A DNA stretch of 5,290 bases, taken from UBA493 sp035655435. Its GTDB lineage: Archaea; Iainarchaeota; Iainarchaeia; Iainarchaeales; Iainarchaeaceae. The stretch is taken from assembly GCA_035655435.1 (NCBI GenBank), contig DASRUN010000062.1:1-5290 (forward strand), read 5' to 3'. Under the pieces are notes generated by a model that made no database searches, was not told the DNA's origin, and worked only from the letters and a program-made list of their open reading frames with translations. A program made the translations under genes and the position numbers. The number at the start of each line of letters is the position of its first letter. Within the stretch, counting starts at the first letter, position 1. Positions 1 through 5,290 of the stretch are shown here, in pieces.

Positions 1-974
1 TTGTCCGCGAACTCCTCGATGCAAAGGCTAATGTAACTGTTTTAGACAATTTTTTGAGCGGCCAGCACGAGAATTTGGCAGAGGTTAAGGACAGCATAAA
101 ACTTATTCAGGGTGATGTTCGTGATCCTACTCTTTTTGAATTATTGGTGAAAAATAAAATAGAGTTTGTATTCAATCTGGCGGCCATGCCTTATATTCCT
201 GAGTGCTATGACCAGCCTGCAGATTTTTTTGATATCAATGCCAACGGCGCATTAAACCTTTTGCTCGCGTGCAAAAAAGCGGATGTGGAGCGCATAGTCC
301 AATATTCTACTTCCGAGGTTTATGGGACAGGTCGCCAAATGCCGATGGATGAGTATCACCCCCTTCATCCCCAGTCCACTTATGCGGTTGCCAAGCTTGC
401 TGCAGATAGATTGTGTTTCACTCTTTTTCATGAGCAAAAAATCCCGGTAATTATTTTGCGCCAATTCAATGTTTTCGGGCCAAGAGAAACCCACCCATAC
501 ATTATTCCGGAACTCATTACGCAGTTATCCAAATCCAACAAATTGCGTCTCGGGAACATACATGCGCTTCGTGACTTCACCTATGTCACAGATGCCGCAC
601 AAGCAGCCGTCGGGTTAATCAAGCATGAAAAAGCCGAGGGTCAGGTATTCAATTCAGGTTATGGGAAGGAGTATTCAATCAAGGAAATTGCAGAAATGAC
701 TGGCAAGGCAATGGGTTATGATTCTGTCCAGATAGAAATCGAGCAGAGTCGCGTGCGACCATTGGATGTAGAAAAACTGCAGGCAAGTTATTTCAAGTTG
801 CATCGCCTCACCGGTTGGGAACCATCTGTTTCATTTGAGGATGGGTTGAAAAAAACCGTGGCATGGTTCAACGAACACGACCAGCGTTGGCCATGGGAAA
901 AAGAGTTGCACAATACGCTTGCTGAAAAGGTCAAGCGATTCCGAAAACAAAACAATTCCGGTGCCAAATTATAA
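1..974 (+). CDS. Extended-SDR nucleotide-sugar dehydratase/epimerase, LegB/GMD-like (5' partial)
   Basis: NAD-dependent cytoplasmic enzyme acting on a nucleotide-linked sugar. The frame is open from base 3 (bases 1-2 end a cut codon), giving 323 visible residues. The first of them, VRELLDAKANVTVLDNF, are the normal end of the first Rossmann helix and beta-2 with its ribose-binding Asp, so only about 15 residues (start plus GxxGxxG) are missing. The TTG at 54 is an internal Leu codon, not the start. Visible motifs: NLAA; STSEVYG at about 306-326, whose Thr and Glu are typical of 4,6-dehydratases; catalytic Tyr (381-383) and Lys (393-395) in YAVAK; RQFNVFGPR; RDFTYV; and RVRPLDVEKL plus GWEPSVSFEDGLKKT near the C-terminus. 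The VRP-x-D/E-V-x-x-L pattern points to LegB or GDP-mannose 4,6-dehydratase relatives. The usual GD..KA that follows it is not conserved. The tail is basic and a little longer than usual. Family call is firm; substrate is not, and a UDP-glucose 4-epimerase-like enzyme is a weaker alternative. Arg codons are nearly all CGN, unlike the genes downstream. Confidence 0.85.
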   Translation, partial: VRELLDAKANVTVLDNFLSGQHENLAEVKDSIKLIQGDVRDPTLFELLVKNKIEFVFNLAAMPYIPECYDQPADFFDINANGALNLLLACKKADVERIVQYSTSEVYGTGRQMPMDEYHPLHPQSTYAVAKLAADRLCFTLFHEQKIPVIILRQFNVFGPRETHPYIIPELITQLSKSNKLRLGNIHALRDFTYVTDAAQAAVGLIKHEKAEGQVFNSGYGKEYSIKEIAEMTGKAMGYDSVQIEIEQSRVRPLDVEKLQASYFKLHRLTGWEPSVSFEDGLKKTVAWFNEHDQRWPWEKELHNTLAEKVKRFRKQNNSGAKL

Positions 975-1055
975 TTACGGCAAACTAATAAAGTGATTCG
1001 TTGATTTGATTGATAGTGTGGTTAGAAAGATTCTGGAAAGTTCTGGTCGAGTTCA
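975..1055 (+). other. 81-base intergenic gap; possible promoter region, no clear element
   Basis: This is the longest non-coding stretch in the window and the only gap large enough for a separate promoter. It is AT-rich (for example ACTAATAAAG and TTGATTTGATTGATAG), but I see no convincing archaeal TATA/BRE box, no bacterial -35/-10 pair, and no hairpin with a T-run. A promoter for the downstream four genes may lie here, but that is inference from spacing only. The only possible ribosome-binding sequence before the ATG at 1056 is a weak GGTCGAG at 1045-1051. Confidence 0.4.
1031..1046 (+). repeat. Short direct repeat TTCTGG-N4-TTCTGG
   Basis: Two identical TTCTGG hexamers at 1031-1036 and 1041-1046 are separated by AAAG, just upstream of the UXS start codon. 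Their 10-base period is about one helical turn, which would suit a protein-binding site, but two hexamers can also recur by chance. No function is claimed. Confidence 0.35.
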
Positions 1056-1982
1056 ATGGGTAAAAAGATTGTGGTTGCAGGCGGTGCCGGATTTATAGGA
1101 AGTCACTTGTGCGATTTTCTTATTGACAAAGGGGAGGAAGTAGTCTGCATTGACAGCCTTATAACTGGTGACGAAAAAAACATTGCCCATCTAACTGGTA
1201 AAAATTTTTTTTCGTTTATAGAAAACGATGTTTCACAAAGCATTTCCTTGGCTTTTCCGGTGAAACAGATTTATAACCTTGCATCTCCTGCATCCCCTGT
1301 TGATTACCAGGAAAAACCGCTTGAAACACTTGCCGCTGGCTCTCTTGGAGTAAGGAACATGCTTGAACTTGCAAGGGAAAAAAATGCGTCTTGTTTGTTT
1401 GCTTCAACTTCAGAGGTTTATGGAAACCCGCTTCAGCATCCCCAAAAAGAAACTTATTGGGGAAATGTAAATCCTGTTGGGCCAAGGAGTTGTTATGATG
1501 AAGCGAAAAGGTTTGGAGAAGCAACTTGTGTCGCGTATAAAAAAGTTTTTGGGATTGACGTGAAAATTGCGCGCATTTTCAACACTTATGGGCCGCGCAT
1601 GCGTAAGGAGGATGGACGAGTAGTTCCGAACTTCATTGACCAGGCTCTGCACAACAGGTCCATTACTATTTATGGTAAGGGGGAACAGACAAGAAGCTTT
1701 TGCTATGTTAGCGACATGGTTGATGGTCTGTACAAGCTCATGAATTCAAAAGAAATGGGACCAATCAACATTGGCAATCCTAAAGAAAAAACGATCTTCG
1801 AGCTGGCTGAACTAATAATCAAGCTCACCGATAGCAAATCGAAAATAGTTTACAAACCCCTTCCCCTTGATGACCCGGAGAGAAGGCTTCCTGACATTAT
1901 GCTCGCAAAGGAAAAACTTGGATGGCAGCCAAAAGTGGGTTTGGAAGAAGGGTTAAATAAAACGGTTGAATTCTTTTCCTAA
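1056..1982 (+). CDS. uxs: UDP-glucuronate decarboxylase (UDP-xylose synthase)
   Basis: Converts UDP-glucuronic acid to UDP-xylose with release of CO2, through an NAD-bound 4-keto intermediate, in the cytoplasm. The 308 residues match the usual size of soluble UXS. Seen in order: G9-x-x-G12-x-x-G15 Rossmann loop; D33 after beta-2 (NAD rather than NADP); the UXS signature NLASPASPVDYQ at about 74-85; STSEVYG with T118 and E120; HPQKETYWGNVNP at 128-140; catalytic Y147 and K151 in CYDEAKR; RIFNTYGPRM at 173-182; DGRVVPNF at 186-193; QTRSF at 211-215; and DDPERRLPDI at 272-281, the region holding the conserved active-site Arg. All key residues are present. ATG 1056 is the first possible start in this frame, because a TAG lies at 1023 with no ATG, GTG or TTG between. 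Its substrate needs a UDP-glucose dehydrogenase, which is not in the window. Homologous ArnA-type decarboxylases act on the same substrate, but the short, single-domain form and these motifs favour UXS. Confidence 0.95.
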   Translation: MGKKIVVAGGAGFIGSHLCDFLIDKGEEVVCIDSLITGDEKNIAHLTGKNFFSFIENDVSQSISLAFPVKQIYNLASPASPVDYQEKPLETLAAGSLGVRNMLELAREKNASCLFASTSEVYGNPLQHPQKETYWGNVNPVGPRSCYDEAKRFGEATCVAYKKVFGIDVKIARIFNTYGPRMRKEDGRVVPNFIDQALHNRSITIYGKGEQTRSFCYVSDMVDGLYKLMNSKEMGPINIGNPKEKTIFELAELIIKLTDSKSKIVYKPLPLDDPERRLPDIMLAKEKLGWQPKVGLEEGLNKTVEFFS

Positions 1983-2007
1983 ATAAGTATTTTTCAGGAA
2001 ACTGGTT

Positions 2008-2012
2008 GGTGG
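2008..2012 (+). promoter_or_regulatory. Shine-Dalgarno-like GGTGG touching the ATG
   Basis: GGTGG lies directly against the ATG at 2013, which is too close for normal use, but sits 6 bases before an in-frame GTG at 2019. The true start could therefore be GTG 2019, two residues shorter. An alternative site for ATG 2013 is AGGAAA at about 1996-2001, at a rather long spacing. No start codon exists in this frame between the UXS stop and 2013. Confidence 0.45.
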
Positions 2013-3626
2013 ATGAAAGTGAATACAAGTAAGGGTCTTTTAATGCTTTTAATCTTCATGGGCATTGCAACGCTAATTTCCCTTTGGTCGCTTTATATTT
2101 ACCGGTCTGCCATAATAATACTGATTGTTTCTATTGTGCTTGCTTATTTTGTACACAAAAAAGGTTTTCTGGATTTTGGGGGCATTAGCACGGCGGCTTT
2201 TGGCATGGCCTTGCTTGTTGCAGTGTTAGCCGCATACCCTTACTTATTCGTTACTCCGTTTGTGGATGCCAGTGCTGATCCTGCCGCACATATCAGCAGC
2301 TTGGCGATTCACGAAACAGAACCTAAAACATATGCCCCGTTTTCTGAATTGCAGTACCGCTACCAAATAGGTTTTCCATTGCTCGCGAAAATGTTCATTG
2401 ATATTTTGCCGTTTGTTTCCAGCAACACAATTGTTTGGTTCCTTGGAGTTGTTTTTGCATTTCTTTCAGCCCTGCTGGTTTACTTGCTTGCAAAAGAAAT
2501 TTTTTCCAATGAAAAAGCAGGCATGTTCGCACTTGCTCTTTTCATAGGCTCGAAAATAGTTTTTCAGAACATGTACTGGGGCCAGTACACTTTCATACTT
2601 GCATCGGTGTTTTTCCTTGCCACTTTCTTGGCGTTCAAAAAGAAAAGTGTTCTCGCATACCTTTTCTTTCCAATGATGGTTGCTTCCCATCCAGGAGTAA
2701 CATTTTACGCGCTTCTTTTCTTCATGCTTTGGGCAGTTTACTTTAAAGAAATAAAAGAAACTTTCTTGCTGTTGCTTTCCGGTTTCATAGTATTGCCGGT
2801 TTTCTTCATCAGTTACGTGAACTATATTGCGAATGTAGGTGCAGAACCCATGGTTACGCTATCCTTTGCAAGCCTTGTTTCAAACGCAGTTGTTTTTGCT
2901 TTTTGGATTGGCGCATTCATTTTCGTGCTCTGTATTGCTTCGCTCATTTATGCTTGGAACAACAAGAAACTTTTTGGTATGAACATGTTCCTTGGAATTG
3001 TATTCGTTGTTTCAGGGGCAGCAACAATATTTTTGAACGCAAGCGGCCGTATACTTGGGGGAAGAGTGATAGAGCTCTCAATGTTCACCGCTCTTCTTTT
3101 GGCAGCATATCTCCTTACACAATTAATTGAGTCCCGTATGCTTGAAAAATTTTCTTTTATGAAAAGCAAGGCATTTGCCAGTGTTTTTGCGATAGTCTTA
3201 ATTGTTTCCCTTGCCTTGTTCTTCAGTTCAGGTCAGTTAACTCATCTTAGGCATGGCTCTAAAATAAATAACGAGCAAATAGAGTTTGCGTATGCTTTCA
3301 AGACCTTTGATTCGGATTACAAAAAAACATTATTCCTGACAGAAAACTCAGCCAAAATCGCTGAGGTTTCCCAAAAAATTCCATTTGATGTGCTGACTGA
3401 TTATTATCTTTCTTATGACCCAAAAATAGCGGCAAATGACCCTTTTTACCAGGAGTTTGTCAGAATGCATGTCCTTGCTGAAAAAGCGAGGAGTGAACAA
3501 TGCGTGGAGTGCATTGCACAGGCGGATTTTGAGTATATAGTCACAGAGAATGATTTCTTTTCAAGTGAACTCAGCGTAAAAAAAGTTTTCGAGCATGGCT
3601 CGTATAAAGTCTTTGTCCGTGGTTAA
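2013..3626 (+). CDS. Multi-spanning membrane protein, putative GT-C-type glycosyltransferase
   Basis: A 537-residue integral membrane protein with no confident family name. About 12 hydrophobic segments can be read, near residues 8-30, 32-48, 60-80, 138-160, 169-185, 191-208, 212-242, 250-272, 289-312, 322-341, 353-371 and 388-405, followed by a soluble domain at 406-537. The loop after the third segment carries D85, D89 and H93 (DASADPAAH) and then YQIGFPLL at 117-124, resembling the acidic first outer loop and Y-P/G-L pattern of GT-C enzymes that use polyprenyl-phosphate sugars. WGQ at 189-191 and SHP at 225-227 also recur in such proteins. The end (DFEYIVTEND, then KKVFEHGSYKVFV) matches the common C-terminal pattern of large archaeal and bacterial GT-C-like proteins. 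The WWDYG motif of oligosaccharyltransferase AglB is absent. The proposed role, transfer of a lipid-linked sugar on the outer face, is inference from topology, these motifs and neighbours. A polymerase or scaffold role is possible. ATG 2013 was taken; GTG 2019 is an alternative. Confidence 0.65.
   Translation: MKVNTSKGLLMLLIFMGIATLISLWSLYIYRSAIIILIVSIVLAYFVHKKGFLDFGGISTAAFGMALLVAVLAAYPYLFVTPFVDASADPAAHISSLAIHETEPKTYAPFSELQYRYQIGFPLLAKMFIDILPFVSSNTIVWFLGVVFAFLSALLVYLLAKEIFSNEKAGMFALALFIGSKIVFQNMYWGQYTFILASVFFLATFLAFKKKSVLAYLFFPMMVASHPGVTFYALLFFMLWAVYFKEIKETFLLLLSGFIVLPVFFISYVNYIANVGAEPMVTLSFASLVSNAVVFAFWIGAFIFVLCIASLIYAWNNKKLFGMNMFLGIVFVVSGAATIFLNASGRILGGRVIELSMFTALLLAAYLLTQLIESRMLEKFSFMKSKAFASVFAIVLIVSLALFFSSGQLTHLRHGSKINNEQIEFAYAFKTFDSDYKKTLFLTENSAKIAEVSQKIPFDVLTDYYLSYDPKIAANDPFYQEFVRMHVLAEKARSEQCVECIAQADFEYIVTENDFFSSELSVKKVFEHGSYKVFVRG
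3619..3623 (+). promoter_or_regulatory. Possible ribosome-binding site GTGGT inside the end of the upstream gene
   Basis: GTGGT, 5 bases before the ATG at 3629, overlaps the last codons of the preceding gene. With only two bases between the TAA (3624-3626) and this ATG, translational coupling of the two membrane proteins is likely. The match to anti-Shine-Dalgarno is weak. Confidence 0.4.
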
Positions 3627-3628
3627 TA

Positions 3629-4594
3629 ATGTCTTTGAAAAAATTCGCTTTCCTGATCGGGTTCGCAATATTTGTCTTCATACTTTCAAAGGTTAACCTG
3701 CCAAAGGCTATGGAGATACTTTCAGGAATCAAAGTCGAATTTTATTTTTTGTCCCTTGCCCTGCTTGTAGTAATGGTTTTATTGAAAGGATTGAAATGGA
3801 AGCTTGTTCTCAACAGCCAGCAGTCTGATATTGGAATCCTGAAAGCGTCAAAGTATTTTTGCATCGGATTTTTTTTCAGCTCAATCACTCCAGGAAGGAT
3901 CGGTGATTTTGTGAGGGCGTTGTATTTGAAAGAGAACAACCTTTCAACGTCGATTAGTTCGGTTCTTTTGGATAGGGTTATTGACATTATTTTGTTGGTT
4001 GCTTTTTCCGCTATTGCTTCCGTTGTTTTTACGGAAGTGTATGGCGGTTCAGTTATTTCTCAGCAAATTATTTTGGCAATGATTTTTGCCGTTTGTGTCG
4101 GCTTGTTTTTTTTGTTCAGGGAAAAATACTTGAAAATAATTTTCAGGCCGCTTTTCAACTTAATTGTTCCCGAAAATTACAAGCAAAGAATTGCTTTTGG
4201 GTTCAATGGCATTTTCTTGTCGGTTAAAAAAATTTTTTTGAGAAAAAAAGAATTTATTTTTGCAGTGCTTGTAGGCGCTGTGTTTTGGGTTATAGCAGTC
4301 GTTTTCTCCTACTTCCTTGCGGTTTCTCTTGGAATAGTAATCTCTCTTGAAGCGATGTTTCTACTTTACCCTTTAATACTTCTTGCAGATCTGCTGCCAA
4401 TTAGTTTTTCCGGGGTAGGAACAAGGGAGGCGATTGTTATCTTGTTCTTTTCCTTTATTTCGCTTTCCGCAGAGCAAGCAGTTGCATTTTCCCTGCTCCT
4501 CTTTCTGACAGGTTACTTGTTGGTGGCTCTTGTGGGATATATTTTTTTCGTTTCTGAACCAATTGATATAAAAAATAGTTTTGCGGCAAAATAG
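3629..4594 (+). CDS. Flippase-like integral membrane protein (LPG_synthase_TM / UPF0104 family)
   Basis: A 321-residue polytopic membrane protein, the usual size for stand-alone members of this family. Hydrophobic segments are visible near residues 5-23, 36-55, 75-86, 113-135, 143-163, 207-232, 240-256, 265-280 and 284-308. The family hallmarks are clear: TPGRIGDFVRALYLK at 87-101, SSVLLDRVID at 110-119 with the conserved D115-R116 pair, and LPISFSGVGTREA at 256-268 with the conserved Gly, Arg and Glu. Known relatives include the membrane half of bacterial MprF, which flips lysyl-phosphatidylglycerol, and of haloarchaeal AglD, which acts late in N-glycosylation. This protein has no fused soluble catalytic domain. 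In this locus the likely role is translocation of, or support for, a lipid-linked sugar, paired with the GT-C-like protein encoded two bases upstream. That role is inferred, since family membership alone does not fix the substrate. All eight arginines use AGA/AGG codons. Confidence 0.88.
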   Translation: MSLKKFAFLIGFAIFVFILSKVNLPKAMEILSGIKVEFYFLSLALLVVMVLLKGLKWKLVLNSQQSDIGILKASKYFCIGFFFSSITPGRIGDFVRALYLKENNLSTSISSVLLDRVIDIILLVAFSAIASVVFTEVYGGSVISQQIILAMIFAVCVGLFFLFREKYLKIIFRPLFNLIVPENYKQRIAFGFNGIFLSVKKIFLRKKEFIFAVLVGAVFWVIAVVFSYFLAVSLGIVISLEAMFLLYPLILLADLLPISFSGVGTREAIVILFFSFISLSAEQAVAFSLLLFLTGYLLVALVGYIFFVSEPIDIKNSFAAK

Positions 4595-4596
4595 TT

Positions 4597-4602
4597 AGGT
4601 GA
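4597..4602 (+). promoter_or_regulatory. Strong Shine-Dalgarno site AGGTGA
   Basis: AGGTGA stands 4 bases before the ATG at 4607, inside the 12-base gap after the TAG at 4592-4594. It is the best ribosome-binding site in the window, fixes the start of the last gene, and is the GGTGA form common in archaea (complementary to the 16S 3' end AUCACCUCC). Confidence 0.8.
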
Positions 4603-4606
4603 AGAA

Positions 4607-5290
4607 ATGAAGATTGCTGTTACCGGAGGAACGGGATTTATTGGAAGATACGTTGTTGAGAAACTTTTGGAACAAGATTATGATGTTTCAGTGTTGGCCA
4701 CGAAGCAGGACAAAAAACTTTCTTCAGGAAGCAAACTGTTTGCGAAATCAAAATTCGTGAAATCCGATATCCTGAACCCCAAAAAAATTTCTTCCTCTCT
4801 CAATGGTTTTGATTGTGTTGTGCATCTCGCTGCTCTCAGATCAACAAAGGATTCTGTGGAAGCACCATTGCAATACAACCGCATGAATATTGACGGAACC
4901 GTGAATGTGCTTGAGGCTGTTCGCGTGAACCGCATAAAAAAAATGGTTTTTGCATCAAGTTCCTCCGTTTACGGAAATGATTTTGAGGTTCCACAGAAGG
5001 AAGACTGTTGCCCTGAGCCCTCGAACCCCTATGGGCTTTCAAAGCTTGTCGGTGAAAAGTACTGTGCAATGTACTCTGCCGCATACGGAATTGAATCAGT
5101 TTCCTTGAGGCCGTTCAATGTTTACGGGCCTCGCCAGAAATTTGGGGATAGTGTAATCTCAATGTTCATTGCTTCCGCACTTTCCGGAAAAAAACCAGTG
5201 ATTTATGGTGATGGCTCAAATTTAAGGGATTTTGTCTATGTTGAGGACGTGGCAGACGCATTTGCATTGGCGCTCAAAAATATTTCAAAG
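4607..5290 (+). CDS. Extended-SDR nucleotide-sugar epimerase (3' partial)
   Basis: The first 228 residues of an NAD(P)-dependent sugar-nucleotide enzyme that runs off the window in frame, so about 80-90 residues of the substrate-binding C-terminal part are probably missing. Seen: Rossmann loop G7-x-x-G10-x-x-G13 in TGGTGFIGR; VVHLAALRS at 71-79; SSSSVYG at 117-123; catalytic Y142 and K146 in YGLSK; LRPFNVYGPRQ at 167-177; IYGDGSNLRDFVYVEDVADA at 199-218. The SSSSVYG motif has Ser where the dehydratase and UXS genes of this locus have Glu (TSE), which favours a C4-epimerase of the UDP-glucose or UDP-GlcNAc (GalE/WbpP-like) type. The position after beta-2 that normally holds an NAD-ribose-binding Asp is A31, followed by T32 and K33, so NADP use or a reductase role is possible. 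Substrate is unknown. The start is firm because of the AGGTGA site 4 bases upstream. It is probably co-transcribed with the flippase-like gene. Confidence 0.88.
   Translation, partial: MKIAVTGGTGFIGRYVVEKLLEQDYDVSVLATKQDKKLSSGSKLFAKSKFVKSDILNPKKISSSLNGFDCVVHLAALRSTKDSVEAPLQYNRMNIDGTVNVLEAVRVNRIKKMVFASSSSVYGNDFEVPQKEDCCPEPSNPYGLSKLVGEKYCAMYSAAYGIESVSLRPFNVYGPRQKFGDSVISMFIASALSGKKPVIYGDGSNLRDFVYVEDVADAFALALKNISK

Noticed and set aside
252..494. 80-codon open frame on the minus strand within gene 1
   Set aside because: It lies opposite conserved SDR catalytic motifs of the + strand gene and its product resembles nothing, so it is a shadow.
1216..1652. Two overlapping minus-strand open frames within the UXS gene
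   Set aside because: They run antisense to the best supported gene in the window, overlap each other, and have no ribosome site or recognisable product.
2903..3130. 75-codon + strand open frame in another frame of the GT-C-like gene
   Set aside because: It is fully nested in a clear membrane protein whose hydrophobic pattern continues through it, so it is a shadow.
2013..3626. Oligosaccharyltransferase AglB/STT3
   Set aside because: No WWDYG motif is present, the protein is much shorter than usual AglB, and its C-terminal domain is too small.
4226..4239. A7T7 tract as a transcription terminator
   Set aside because: It is inside an intact coding region with no GC-rich stem, and the genes downstream continue in the same direction with short gaps.
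4678..5084. Two minus-strand open frames near the window end
   Set aside because: They lie opposite the partial epimerase at 4607-5290, which has full SDR motifs and a strong ribosome-binding site.
1..5290. Defence system, mobile element, CRISPR array, tRNA or riboswitch
   Set aside because: No array-like repeats, transposase or nuclease motifs, tRNA-like structure or terminal inverted repeats were seen. Almost all the sequence is explained by five glycan-related genes.

Overview
The window is a compact run of five genes, all on the + strand, that reads as part of a surface-glycan or glycoprotein-glycosylation locus. No plasmid, phage, transposon, CRISPR or RNA gene signal was found. The organism is most likely an archaeon. 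The last gene has a strong AGGTGA Shine-Dalgarno site of the type common in archaea, and the membrane pair (a GT-C-like multi-spanning protein plus a stand-alone flippase-like protein) is typical of archaeal glycosylation loci. A DPANN-type lineage would fit, but there is no rRNA or informational gene to prove it, and a bacterial origin cannot be excluded.

Layout: (1) positions 1-974 hold the 3' part of a nucleotide-sugar dehydratase/epimerase of the extended SDR family, closest by motif to LegB/GDP-mannose 4,6-dehydratase-like enzymes; its start lies before the window. (2) An 81-base gap follows. (3) 1056-1982 is a complete UDP-glucuronate decarboxylase (UDP-xylose synthase), the safest functional call here. 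(4) 2013-3626 encodes a 537-residue protein with about 12 membrane segments and a soluble C-terminal domain, resembling GT-C glycosyltransferases. (5) 3629-4594 encodes a 321-residue flippase-like integral membrane protein (LPG_synthase_TM/UPF0104 family, related to the membrane half of AglD). (6) 4607 to the window end is the first 228 residues of a third extended SDR, with epimerase-type rather than dehydratase-type active-site residues.

Inferred joint role: the SDRs supply modified nucleotide sugars in the cytoplasm (UDP-xylose from gene 2, a 4-keto-6-deoxy or epimerised sugar from gene 1, and a C4-epimer from gene 5). The flippase-like protein may help move a lipid-linked sugar across the membrane, and the GT-C-like protein may transfer it on the outer face. 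Genes 2-5 have short gaps (30, 2 and 12 bases) and probably form one transcription unit. Gene 1 is set apart by the longer gap and by clearly different arginine codon choice, so it may have another origin. The least described element is the GT-C-like protein with its C-terminal domain.
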